A DNA stretch of 6,984 nt from Bacillota bacterium (GCA_012518325.1 JAAYSR010000169.1:1-6984), one strand, 5' to 3'; shown: positions 1 through 6,253, numbered from the stretch's first letter. The notes: generated by a model not told the origin, from the sequence alone. Numbers and translations: made by a program.

Positions 1-10
1 AACCTCCTTT
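1..10 (-). promoter_or_regulatory. Ribosome binding site of the next gene (presumably rpsH)
   Basis: On the minus strand the last bases of the window read AAAGGAGGTT, an almost full-length Shine-Dalgarno match, 8 nt after the rpsN stop codon. The start codon it serves lies just outside the window. Conserved spc order in Gram-positive bacteria predicts rpsH (S8), but none of that gene is visible, so its identity is inference from gene order only. Confidence 0.85.
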
Positions 11-17
11 CGGACCC

Positions 18-203
18 CTACCAGCTGGATTTGGTTACCCCGGGAATCTGCCCTTCATTGGCATATTTCCGGAAGCATACACGGCACATCTGAAAACGGC
101 GCATGTAACCACGGGGACGCCCGCATATTCTGCAACGATTCACTTGGCGTGTGCTAAACTTCGGCTTACGCTGCGCCTTGATGATCATTGATTTCTTCGC
201 CAC
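18..203 (-). CDS. rpsN: 30S ribosomal protein S14, zinc-binding type (S14 type Z)
   Basis: This is the small 61-residue form of S14 (also called rpsZ/rpsN1), a late-assembling protein of the 30S head that binds 16S rRNA near the A/P-site side. Four cysteines, C24-x2-C27 and C40-x2-C43, form the zinc ribbon, and the C-terminal IPGV-x-K-S-S-W block (residues 53-61) is the family signature. Length matches the usual 61 residues of zinc-type S14. The start codon is GTG; an AAGGAG site 7 nt upstream fits it, whereas the ATG at codon 6 would be too far away (about 22 nt). The ribosome binding site overlaps the rplE stop codon (TGAAAGGAG), so translation is probably coupled to L5. In many bacteria zinc-type S14 is replaced by a cysteine-free paralogue when zinc is scarce; no such paralogue lies in this window. 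Confidence 0.97.
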   Translation of the reverse strand: MAKKSMIIKAQRKPKFSTRQVNRCRICGRPRGYMRRFQMCRVCFRKYANEGQIPGVTKSSW

Positions 204-216
204 TGTATCTCTCCTT

Positions 217-756
217 TCAGCTTCTAAATGGCATACCCATAAGCTTCAAGAGTTCGTATCCTTCTTCATCGGTCTTAGCAGTTGTGCCGATCACGACCAT
301 GAGACCTCTAACCTTGTCAATCTTGTCATACTCAATTTCTGGGAAAACCAGCTGCTCACGCAGGCCGATGCTGTAGTTTCCGCGTCCGTCAAAGGATTTT
401 TCCGAAACGCCTCTGAAGTCACGGATGCGAGGCAGCGTGATGCTGATCAGCCGATCAAGAAATTCGTACATCCGATCGCCTCGCAAGGTCACTTTACAGC
501 CAATGGGCATTCCCTCGCGGAGCTTAAATGCGGCTACAGACTTTTTAGCATGGTTAATGACCGGCTTTTGACCGGAAATAATCTCCAGGTCACGAACGGC
601 TGCTTCCAATGCCTTCGGATCTTGCACAGCTTCGCCTACGCCAATATTCAAAACAATCTTATCGAACCGAGGTACCTCCATGATATTTTTGTAGCCAAAA
701 CGTTCCATCATGGCCGGCACCACTTCGGTCTGGTATTTTTCCTTAAACCGTGCCAA
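217..756 (-). CDS. rplE: 50S ribosomal protein L5
   Basis: L5 binds 5S rRNA and, with L18, forms part of the central protuberance; it contacts the 30S head in an intersubunit bridge. The 179-residue length is typical. The conserved block GQKPV (62-66) followed by AKKS (70-73) and FKLREG (77-82) identifies the family, as do FRG at 114-116 and the FPEI segment near 138. The start codon is TTG: an in-frame TAG lies two codons upstream, a GGGAGG site ends 8 nt before the TTG, and the resulting N-terminus (MARFKEKY) aligns with the family start. The gene follows the longest internal spacer of the cluster (82 nt), which holds two hairpins, so initiation here may be controlled separately from rplX. 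The stop codon lies 13 nt before rpsN. Confidence 0.98.
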   Translation of the reverse strand: MARFKEKYQTEVVPAMMERFGYKNIMEVPRFDKIVLNIGVGEAVQDPKALEAAVRDLEIISGQKPVINHAKKSVAAFKLREGMPIGCKVTLRGDRMYEFLDRLISITLPRIRDFRGVSEKSFDGRGNYSIGLREQLVFPEIEYDKIDKVRGLMVVIGTTAKTDEEGYELLKLMGMPFRS

Positions 757-762
757 GCACTA

Positions 763-770
763 CTCCTCCC
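763..770 (-). promoter_or_regulatory. Ribosome binding site deciding the TTG start of rplE
   Basis: The minus strand reads GGGAGGAG here, with 8 nt between GGAGG and the TTG start of rplE. No ATG or GTG in the rplE frame is available near it, and an in-frame TAG sits between this site and the TTG. The site therefore fixes the unusual start codon. Confidence 0.85.
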
Positions 771-791
771 TTCTCAAACACACCTATCATG

Positions 792-814
792 GGAGTTTGA
801 AAATATCAAACTCC
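792..814 (-). promoter_or_regulatory. Perfect 9-bp hairpin in the rplX–rplE spacer (second of two)
   Basis: On the transcript the arms GGAGTTTGA and TCAAACTCC pair perfectly around a 5-nt loop (TATTT). No T-run follows, so it is not a canonical intrinsic terminator. It lies 2 nt after another hairpin and about 35 nt before the rplE start. The end of its 3' arm plus the next base (CTCCC, 791-795) is complementary to the GGGAG of the rplE ribosome binding site, so a competing fold is possible. The inverted repeat is seen directly; a regulatory role is inference. Confidence 0.6.
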
Positions 815-816
815 AG

Positions 817-837
817 GCCGATTGTCTGACAATCAGC
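817..837 (-). promoter_or_regulatory. 8-bp hairpin directly after the rplX stop (first of two)
   Basis: The transcript arms GCTGATTG and CAATCGGC pair over 8 bp, including one G·U pair, around the loop TCAGA. The hairpin begins one base after the rplX stop codon and is followed after 2 nt by a second hairpin. There is no T-run. It may protect or define an mRNA end, or shape initiation at rplE. Function is inference. Confidence 0.55.
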
Positions 838-838
838 A

Positions 839-1159
839 CTAATCTATGCTCTTGCCACACTTCTTGCAGTGACGCTCCAACTTACCGTTAGCTTGCCTCT
901 CTCTGCTGACCCTAGTAGCGTTCTTGCAGCTCGGACAAACCACAGCAACGTTAGATGCATCGATGGGTCCCGGCTTCTCAATAATGCCGCCTTGCGGGTT
1001 GGTTTGAGTGGGCCTGGTGTGTCTTTTCTGCATGTTGACACCCTCGACGATTACTTTGCCAGTCCCGGGACGAACCTCCAAGACTTTGCCCTTCTTGCCG
1101 CGACTGTCACCGGAAAGTATGGCCACCGTATCTCCACGTTTGACATGAATTTTTGCCAT
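839..1159 (-). CDS. rplX: 50S ribosomal protein L24
   Basis: L24 is an assembly initiator of the 50S subunit that binds the 5' domain of 23S rRNA and sits near the exit tunnel opening. The N-terminal KOW motif covers about residues 6-32 (VKRGD, then SGDSRGKKGKV), followed by the conserved N-M-x-K-R-H-T-R-P segment (42-50) and GGIIEKP (57-63). The C-terminal tail carries two CxxC pairs, C75/C78 and C98/C101, a zinc-ribbon-like arrangement found in many but not all bacterial L24 proteins. The length of 106 residues is normal. The ATG start has a GGAGG site 7 nt upstream and lies 18 nt after rplN. After the stop comes the hairpin-rich spacer before rplE. Confidence 0.98.
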   Translation of the reverse strand: MAKIHVKRGDTVAILSGDSRGKKGKVLEVRPGTGKVIVEGVNMQKRHTRPTQTNPQGGIIEKPGPIDASNVAVVCPSCKNATRVSRERQANGKLERHCKKCGKSID

Positions 1160-1177
1160 TCCCCATCCTCCTTTCTA

Positions 1178-1546
1178 CTAGAGAACTTCAGGAGCCAGAG
1201 AGACGATCTTCATGAAATCTTTTTCCCGCAATTCCCTGGCCACAGGCCCGAAAATACGAGTCCCTCTTGGATTGTTCTGGTCGTTTATAATAACTGCTGC
1301 ATTTTCATCAAAACGAATGTAAGAACCGTCCTTGCGTCCGTACTGCTTCTTGGTTCTCACAACCACAGCTCTGACAATCTCGCCCTTCTTTACCACGCCA
1401 CCAGGAGTCGCGTGTTTCACGGAAGCAATGATCACATCGCCGACACGGGCGTAACGTCGTCCCGATCCGCCGAGCACACGAATGCATAGAATTTCTCTTG
1501 CGCCAGTGTTATCAGCAACCTTTAAACGACTCTCTTGCTGGATCAT
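1178..1546 (-). CDS. rplN: 50S ribosomal protein L14
   Basis: L14 is a beta-barrel protein on the subunit interface of 50S. It contacts 16S rRNA in an intersubunit bridge and is the docking site of the silencing factor RsfS. The N-terminus MIQQESRLKVADNTGAR and the RFDENA motif at about 78-83 are diagnostic. Two adjacent ATG codons are available (1549 and 1546). The second was chosen because it stands 7 nt from the AAGGAGG site rather than 4, and gives the standard 122 residues beginning M-I-Q. It is the first gene of the classical spc operon, but here it follows rpsQ after only 32 nt with no promoter or terminator visible, so it appears co-transcribed with the S10 genes. Confidence 0.98.
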   Translation of the reverse strand: MIQQESRLKVADNTGAREILCIRVLGGSGRRYARVGDVIIASVKHATPGGVVKKGEIVRAVVVRTKKQYGRKDGSYIRFDENAAVIINDQNNPRGTRIFGPVARELREKDFMKIVSLAPEVL

Positions 1547-1578
1547 CATAGCTCCTCCTTCCCTGCAATATTCTTTAA

Positions 1579-1839
1579 CTAGCGGGCTTTCTCAACAATC
1601 TCCATTACCCGCCAGCGCTTATTCTTACTAAGTGGTCTGGTCTGCATAATTCGCACCCTGTCGCCTACACCGCATTCATTGAGCTCATCATGGGCCTGAA
1701 ACTTAGCGCTCCTGCGCATCGTCTTGCCATACAGCGGATGGCGCACTGCGCGCTCAACTTCAACCACGACAGTCTTATCCATTTTATCACTGACGACAAC
1801 TCCTACTCGAGTCCGTCTCTGATTTCTTTCGCTTACCAT
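1579..1839 (-). CDS. rpsQ: 30S ribosomal protein S17
   Basis: S17 is a primary 16S rRNA-binding protein with an OB fold, needed early in assembly of the 30S body. The segment G-V-V-V-S-D-K-M-D-K-T-V-V-V (about 13-26) followed by HPLYGK (34-39) is the family signature, and the tail contains the usual RPLSKNKRWRV block. The length of 86 residues is typical. The ATG start has a perfect GGAGG 7 nt upstream. The gene lies 34 nt after rpmC and 32 nt before rplN. Confidence 0.98.
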   Translation of the reverse strand: MVSERNQRRTRVGVVVSDKMDKTVVVEVERAVRHPLYGKTMRRSAKFQAHDELNECGVGDRVRIMQTRPLSKNKRWRVMEIVEKAR

Positions 1840-1873
1840 CTGTGCTCCTCCCTTCCCGGATCTTTAGGAGACC

Positions 1874-2077
1874 TTAAGCTCGCTTAATGTTTAACTCCCG
1901 TTCGCGCATAACGGTTTTCACCCGGGCAATGCTTTTCCGCACTGCACTGATACGCATGGGGTTATCTAATTGACCGGTAGCCAGTTGAAACCTGAGGTTA
2001 AAGAGTTCCTCCTTTAACTCATCCAGTTTCCCTTCCAACTCATTTACAGAAAGATCACGAAGCTCTTTAGCCTTCAT
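1874..2077 (-). CDS. rpmC: 50S ribosomal protein L29
   Basis: L29 is a small two-helix coiled-coil protein at the rim of the peptide exit tunnel beside L23, where trigger factor and SRP act. The 67-residue product begins MKAKELRDLS and contains the conserved L-F-N-L-R-F-Q segment (about 25-31) and the R-x-S-I-A-R-V-K-T stretch near 47-55. Two GTG codons further upstream (2089, 2086) are in frame, but both lie inside the ribosome binding site AGGTGGTGA. The ATG at 2077 has correct spacing and matches the family N-terminus, so it was chosen. The gene overlaps the 3' end of rplP by 11 nt, which suggests translational coupling. Confidence 0.96.
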   Translation of the reverse strand: MKAKELRDLSVNELEGKLDELKEELFNLRFQLATGQLDNPMRISAVRKSIARVKTVMRERELNIKRA

Positions 2078-2501
2078 TTGCGTCACCACCTGCTACAGCC
2101 CGAGATACGAACTTGCACCTGACAGGCAGCTTGTGGGCAGCTAAGCGCATAGCTTCGCGAGCCAGCTCCTCAGGTACACCGCCAATCTCGAACATTATTC
2201 GCCCTGGCTTAACCACTGCTACCCAATGTTCGGGAGCACCTTTACCTGAACCCATCCGAGTCTCAGCAGGCTTTTGGGTTACAGGCTTGTCGGGGAAAAT
2301 TCGAATCCAAACTTTCCCGCCCCTCCGAATGTGACGGGTCATAGCAATACGGGCTGCTTCTATTTGTGTATTCTTGATCCACCCTGGTTCCAATGCTTGG
2401 AGGCCAAATTCGCCAAAAGAGACTTCAGAGCCCCTCTGAGCTTTGCCGGTCATGCGACCGCGGTGAACTCTACGATACTTTACTCGCTTTGGAATAAGCA
2501 T
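2067..2501 (-). CDS. rplP: 50S ribosomal protein L16
   Basis: L16 is a late-assembling 50S protein between the central protuberance and the A site; it contacts A-site tRNA and is needed for full peptidyl transferase activity. The N-terminus MLIPKRVKYRRVHRGRM and the E-T-R-M-G-S-G-K-G loop (80-88), which reaches toward the peptidyl transferase centre, identify it. R82 in this loop corresponds to the arginine region hydroxylated in E. coli L16. The length of 144 residues is usual. The ATG start lies 2 nt after the rpsC stop; its GGGGG-type binding site lies inside the final rpsC codons. The 3' end carries the rpmC ribosome binding site and overlaps rpmC by 11 nt. Confidence 0.98.
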   Translation of the reverse strand: MLIPKRVKYRRVHRGRMTGKAQRGSEVSFGEFGLQALEPGWIKNTQIEAARIAMTRHIRRGGKVWIRIFPDKPVTQKPAETRMGSGKGAPEHWVAVVKPGRIMFEIGGVPEELAREAMRLAAHKLPVRCKFVSRAVAGGDANEG

Positions 2502-2503
2502 CC

Positions 2504-3169
2504 CTATTCGCCCCCTCTAGCCTTATTCTGGGTTGCTGTTTCCGGCAGGATCTCGCCATGGTAAATCCATACCTTAACCCCAATCTTGCCAAATGTTGTG
2601 TTCGCTTCTGCGAACCCGTAATCAATGTCTGCCCTGAGGGTATGCAGCGGAATGGAACCTTCCGGGCTCCACTCGGTACGAGCGATTTCTGCGCCGCCAA
2701 GACGACCGGAAACGGCCACCTTAATACCCTTGGCGCCGAGGCGGATAGCTCTGGTTTGAGCCTGGCGCATTGCTCTGCGGAAGGAAATACGTCTTTCCAG
2801 GGCAAAGGCAATGCTCTCAGCCACAAGCTGGGCATTTGTTTCAGGAGTTTTGACCTCCACAATATTAACTTGAATCTGTCGACCAGTCATAGCCTCCAGG
2901 TCTTTGCGCAGCTTGTCAACTTCTGCGCCGCCGCGTCCGATCACCATTCCGGGTCTGCCGGTATGAATCGTAACCTTCGCACGATTGGCGGCTCTTTCGA
3001 TTTCCGTCTTCGAAATGCCGGCCTGGTAAAAGCGCTGTTTGATCAGGCTCTTAATCTCCAGGTCTTCGTGCAACAGGTCTGCGTATTCCAGCTTGTTGGC
3101 GTACCATTTGCTATCCCAGTCTTTTACAATACCAAGTCTAAACCCTACCGGGTGTACTTTTTGACCCAC
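2504..3169 (-). CDS. rpsC: 30S ribosomal protein S3
   Basis: S3 sits in the 30S head at the mRNA entry channel and, with S4 and S5, provides mRNA helicase activity. The N-terminus MGQKVHPVGFRLG is diagnostic. A type II KH domain follows, with the GxxG loop as G78-R-G-G81 in the segment MVIGRGG. The C-terminal domain contains the GRLGGAEIAR motif before the final beta hairpin. The length of 221 residues is normal. The start codon is GTG; an AGGAGG site lying within the last codons of rplV is 9 nt upstream, and the gap to the rplV stop is only 4 nt. Translation is probably coupled to L22. Confidence 0.98.
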   Translation of the reverse strand: MGQKVHPVGFRLGIVKDWDSKWYANKLEYADLLHEDLEIKSLIKQRFYQAGISKTEIERAANRAKVTIHTGRPGMVIGRGGAEVDKLRKDLEAMTGRQIQVNIVEVKTPETNAQLVAESIAFALERRISFRRAMRQAQTRAIRLGAKGIKVAVSGRLGGAEIARTEWSPEGSIPLHTLRADIDYGFAEANTTFGKIGVKVWIYHGEILPETATQNKARGGE

Positions 3170-3173
3170 GCAC

Positions 3174-3512
3174 TTATTCCTCCTTTTCCCGCAAAATCAC
3201 AGTAATATGACTTGTGCGTTTACGGATGCGATTTGCCATGCCTCTCGCTCTAGGTCTGATTCTCTTCATAGTTGGACCTTGATCGACATAGCACTCGGCC
3301 ACGTACAAGGAGTCTACGTCCATATCGTAGTTGTTTTCTGCGTTTGCGATCGCGCTACGCACAACCTTTTCAACTATAGGAGACCCGCCCTTTGGCGTAA
3401 ACCTGAGAATGGCCAAGGCTTCTTCAACATCTTTGCCGCGAATTAAGTCAATTACTTGGCGCGCTTTGCGTGGTGAAATTCTAATATGTCTAGCAACTGC
3501 TCTCGCTTCCAT
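3174..3512 (-). CDS. rplV: 50S ribosomal protein L22
   Basis: L22 binds all six domains of 23S rRNA, and its long beta hairpin lines the narrowest part of the exit tunnel together with L4; changes in that hairpin are a known route to macrolide resistance. The segment R-I-S-P-R-K-A-R-Q-V-I-D-L-I-R-G (11-26) is the family core, and the tunnel hairpin is the basic stretch around 80-98 (GPTMKRIRPRARGMA…). The hairpin appears complete, with no insertion or deletion evident. The length of 112 residues is typical. The ATG start follows a GGGGTGA binding site, 20 nt after rpsS. The last codons encode the ribosome binding site of rpsC. Confidence 0.98.
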   Translation of the reverse strand: MEARAVARHIRISPRKARQVIDLIRGKDVEEALAILRFTPKGGSPIVEKVVRSAIANAENNYDMDVDSLYVAECYVDQGPTMKRIRPRARGMANRIRKRTSHITVILREKEE

Positions 3513-3532
3513 TATTTCTCACCCCGTTCTGC

Positions 3533-3808
3533 TTATCGGCCGGACGTTCTGTCACCGGCATGCCCGCGGAATACCCGTGTTGGGGCAAACTCACCGAGTT
3601 TATGACCGACCATTTCTTCTGTAATATACACCGGAACATGTTTGCGACCATCATGCACGGCGATGGTGTGACCAACCATATCCGGGAAAATTGTAGAGCG
3701 CCGCGACCAAGTCTTAATGACACGCTTCTCGCCCTTTTCGTTCAACTCCCTGACCTTCTTTAGTAGATGAGCATCAGCGAAGGGACCTTTTTTCAATGAT
3801 CTACCCAT
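3533..3808 (-). CDS. rpsS: 30S ribosomal protein S19
   Basis: S19 is a 30S head protein that forms a complex with S13, contacts A-site tRNA and takes part in an intersubunit bridge. The N-terminus MGRSLKKGPF and the C-terminal signature MVGHKLGEFAPTR (66-78) followed by FRGH (80-83) are unmistakable. The length of 91 residues is usual. The ATG start has GGGGAGG 7 nt upstream and lies 28 nt after rplB. Confidence 0.98.
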   Translation of the reverse strand: MGRSLKKGPFADAHLLKKVRELNEKGEKRVIKTWSRRSTIFPDMVGHTIAVHDGRKHVPVYITEEMVGHKLGEFAPTRVFRGHAGDRTSGR

Positions 3809-3836
3809 TCCTACACCTCCCCGTAGAAAACCTTGG

Positions 3837-4664
3837 TTACTTCCGACGACGTCTCACGATCAGACTGTCGCTTGCCTTCTTCTTACGAGTTCGTGCTCCC
3901 AGTGCAGGTTTACCCCAAGGAGTAACCGGACCAGGACGGCCGATGGGAGCCTTACCCTCGCCGCCGCCATGCGGGTGATCAACGGGATTCATGACTACGC
4001 CGCGAACATGTGGCCTCTTGCCGAGGTATCTGGACCGTCCGGCTTTGCCGACAACCATGTTCTCGTGCTCTACGTTGCCAACCTGACCAAGTGTAGCCCG
4101 GCAGGCTTGAAGCACCATGCGGAACTCGCCGGAAGGCAGCCTGAGTGTGGCGTACTTGCCTTCTTTAGCCATGAGCTGAGCAGCGGTTCCGGCTGAACGA
4201 ACCATCTGAGCACCTTTGCCAGGCTGCAGTTCGATGTTGTGAACAACGCTTCCCACCGGAATATTTGCCAGGGGCAGAGCGTTGCCTACTTTAATATCAG
4301 CTTCCGGCCCTGATTCAACCATATCGCCCACCTGAAGACCTGCAGGGGCCAAAATATAACGTTTCTCCCCGTCTAAATAGTGCAGCAGTGCAATTCTTGC
4401 CGAGCGATTCGGATCATATTCGATGGCAGCGACTTTTGCTGGAACTCCATCCTTGTTGCGTTTAAAATCGATAATGCGATACTTGCGTTTATGACCGCCA
4501 CCGCGGTGACGGGCAGTAATGCGACCCTCAGCATTACGTCCACCGGTTGATGTGAGAGAAACTGTCAGTGATTTCTCCGGTTCCTTCTTGGTGATTTCCT
4601 CGAAGGTATAACCGGTCATGTTGCGACGCCCCGGAGTGGTCGGTTTATACTTTTTAATCGCCAT
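3837..4664 (-). CDS. rplB: 50S ribosomal protein L2
   Basis: L2 is among the most conserved ribosomal proteins. It is required for subunit association, tRNA binding and an active peptidyl transferase centre, and binds 23S rRNA domain IV. The N-terminal part contains GRITARHRGGGHKRKYR (47-63). An SH3-like domain follows, then the D-H-P-H-G-G-G-E-G motif (229-237), whose histidines lie close to the catalytic centre. The end, ASDSLIVRRRRK, is the normal basic tail. The length of 275 residues is typical. The ATG start has an AAGGAGG site that overlaps the rplW stop codon, with a 14-nt gap between the genes, so translation is likely coupled to L23. Confidence 0.99.
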   Translation of the reverse strand: MAIKKYKPTTPGRRNMTGYTFEEITKKEPEKSLTVSLTSTGGRNAEGRITARHRGGGHKRKYRIIDFKRNKDGVPAKVAAIEYDPNRSARIALLHYLDGEKRYILAPAGLQVGDMVESGPEADIKVGNALPLANIPVGSVVHNIELQPGKGAQMVRSAGTAAQLMAKEGKYATLRLPSGEFRMVLQACRATLGQVGNVEHENMVVGKAGRSRYLGKRPHVRGVVMNPVDHPHGGGEGKAPIGRPGPVTPWGKPALGARTRKKKASDSLIVRRRRK

Positions 4665-4678
4665 TTTTCCGTCCCTCC

Positions 4679-4963
4679 TTAAAATCCTCCAAGTACCTCG
4701 ATGCTATGGCCAGGCTTCAGGGTGACCACAGCCTTCTTCCAGTCGGATGTATATCCTTCATGGCGTCCCATCCTGCGTAACTTGCCCCTGACTCGAGAGG
4801 TGTTTACTTTCTCGACTTCCACTTTGAAGATTTCTTCTACTGCATCTTTGATCTGCGTCTTGTTGGCCCGCATGTCGACCTCAAAGGTGTACTTGTTTTC
4901 GGCCATTAAGTCGGTGCTTTTTTCAGTAACAATCGGTCGTATAAGGATATCACGCGCTTCCAC
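4679..4963 (-). CDS. rplW: 50S ribosomal protein L23
   Basis: L23 sits at the exit tunnel opening and is the docking site for trigger factor and the signal recognition particle. The motif RPIVTEKS (9-16) contains E14, which by alignment corresponds to the E. coli L23 glutamate used for trigger factor binding. The C-terminal S-D-W-K-K-A-V-V-T-L (73-82) is the family signature. The length of 94 residues is typical. The start codon is GTG and overlaps the rplD stop by one base (TAGTG). The ribosome binding site GAGGAGG is formed by the last codons of rplD, 10 nt upstream, so L23 synthesis is almost certainly coupled to L4. Confidence 0.98.
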   Translation of the reverse strand: MEARDILIRPIVTEKSTDLMAENKYTFEVDMRANKTQIKDAVEEIFKVEVEKVNTSRVRGKLRRMGRHEGYTSDWKKAVVTLKPGHSIEVLGGF

Positions 4964-5583
4964 TAAATAAGCACCTCCTCTAACTTAGTCACTGCATCCT
5001 TGGTCATAACCAGCTTTTGGCTGTTGAGAATGTCATACACATTCAAGCCGACTGACTTGGCAACCACTGCACCTGGAATGTTCCGCGTGGACAGCTCCAC
5101 ATTTCTATCCCATTCTGCAGTCACTACCAAAGGCTTTTGTACATCGAGAGCTTTCAGCATGTTGACCATCACTTTGGTCTTGGGTTCATCCACTTTAAGC
5201 TGATCTAGGACCACGATGTTGCCAGCAGCGGCTTTTGCACTGAGGGCAGATTTCAAAGCAGCCCGGCGTGCTTTTTTGGGTAAGCGGTAAGAATACTCTC
5301 TTGGCTGCGGTCCGAAAACCACTCCGCCGCCGACCCACTGCGGTGAACGGATGCTGCCTTGGCGTGCACGCCCTGTTCCCTTTTGTCTCCAGGGTTTGCG
5401 TCCGCCTCCGCGCACCATTCCCCTACTCCTGGTGGCCACGGTGCCTTGTCTGGCATTGGCCAACTGGCTCACAACTACTTTATGCATCAGGTCTTGGTTA
5501 ACCTCGACCCCGAAAATCGCATCATTGAGTTCTAGTTCACCAACCTGCTTGCCTTCCATATTGAAAACGGCCACTTTCGGCAT
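4963..5583 (-). CDS. rplD: 50S ribosomal protein L4
   Basis: L4 is an early-assembling 50S protein; its extended loop forms part of the exit tunnel constriction with L22. The loop is visible as the glycine- and arginine-rich segment of about 45-100, with the highly conserved R-K-P-W-R-Q-K-G-T-G-R-A-R-Q-G-S (62-77). The length of 206 residues is usual. The ATG start has GGAGG 8 nt upstream and lies 28 nt after rplC. In E. coli L4 represses its own operon through the S10 leader, but I cannot see an E. coli-type leader before rpsJ here, and that mechanism is reported mainly from gammaproteobacteria. The last codons encode the rplW ribosome binding site. Confidence 0.98.
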   Translation of the reverse strand: MPKVAVFNMEGKQVGELELNDAIFGVEVNQDLMHKVVVSQLANARQGTVATRSRGMVRGGGRKPWRQKGTGRARQGSIRSPQWVGGGVVFGPQPREYSYRLPKKARRAALKSALSAKAAAGNIVVLDQLKVDEPKTKVMVNMLKALDVQKPLVVTAEWDRNVELSTRNIPGAVVAKSVGLNVYDILNSQKLVMTKDAVTKLEEVLI

Positions 5584-5611
5584 GATTGCAGCCTCCTCTC
5601 TTCTTCAATCT

Positions 5612-6247
5612 CTAAGCTTTCACTGCATCTTTGACAATAACTAAACTGCCCTTGACACCAGGCACAGAACCTTTCACCAACAGAAGGTTACGGTCCTTGT
5701 CTACTTTCACGACCTCCAAGTTCTGGATCGTTACTCGCTCCCCACCCATGCGCCCAGGCAGTTTACGTCCTTTAAAGACTCTCGCTGGATCAACAGAGTT
5801 CAGCGAACCTACTCTGCGATGGTAGTGGGAACCGTGAGTTCTAGGTCCCCGGCTTTGATTGTGCCGCTTAATGGAACCTTGATAACCCTTACCCTTGCTC
5901 GTGGCTGTGACGTCAACCTTTTCACCTTCGTTGAAGATGCCTACATCTACAGAGTCACCCACGTTCAAATTGGCAAAATCATCATCAGCATCAATTCTAA
6001 TTTCCCGCAAATATCTGAGAGGCTTCACGTTTGCCTTGGCAAAGTGACCTCTTTCTGGCTTGTTAAAGAGCCTTTCCCGCCGCTCACCAAAACCGAGTTG
6101 CACTGCAAGATACTGATCATTTTCCATGTTCTTCTTTTGCACTACGGTACAAGGGCCGGCTTCGATGACAGTTACGGGGATTAGCAATCCGTCTTGACTG
6201 AATATCTGGGTCATACCCAATTTTCTACCTAGAATACCTTTGGCCAT
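5612..6247 (-). CDS. rplC: 50S ribosomal protein L3
   Basis: L3 is an assembly initiator that binds near the 3' end of 23S rRNA, with a long loop reaching the peptidyl transferase centre. The N-terminus MAKGILGRKLGMTQIF, the S-K-G-K-G-Y-Q-G motif (117-124) and the G-R-M-G-G-E-R-V-T motif (165-173) identify it. The ATG at 6247 gives 211 residues, close to the usual 209 or so. An in-frame GTG three codons upstream would add M-R-K, but that GTG is part of the AGGGGGTG ribosome binding site itself, so it was rejected. The gene lies 37 nt after rpsJ and 28 nt before rplD. Confidence 0.98.
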   Translation of the reverse strand: MAKGILGRKLGMTQIFSQDGLLIPVTVIEAGPCTVVQKKNMENDQYLAVQLGFGERRERLFNKPERGHFAKANVKPLRYLREIRIDADDDFANLNVGDSVDVGIFNEGEKVDVTATSKGKGYQGSIKRHNQSRGPRTHGSHYHRRVGSLNSVDPARVFKGRKLPGRMGGERVTIQNLEVVKVDKDRNLLLVKGSVPGVKGSLVIVKDAVKA

Positions 6248-6253
6248 CTTTCG

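Noticed and set aside
743..790. A 15-codon minus-strand open frame (ATG at 790) overlapping the rplE start out of frame
   Set aside because: No ribosome binding site precedes it and it begins next to a hairpin arm; frames this short are expected by chance.
757..841. E. coli-type S8 autoregulatory site at the rplX–rplE junction
   Set aside because: The position fits, but the two stems are uninterrupted helices, lacking the asymmetric internal-loop core of the S8 binding site. No claim is made beyond shared location.
151..891. A 246-codon open frame on the plus strand opposite rplE
   Set aside because: It is an antisense shadow of rplE and the rplX 3' end, with no ribosome binding site and no recognisable protein features. 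The minus-strand product is certainly L5.
869..1489. A 206-codon plus-strand open frame opposite rplX and rplN
   Set aside because: It spans two well-identified genes antisense and resembles no family; its length reflects codon usage of the genes opposite.
2470..3205. Long alternative frames over rpsC on both strands (minus 2470-2862, plus 2558-3205)
   Set aside because: Both overlap a full-length S3 with KH motif and correct ends, and have no supporting features of their own.
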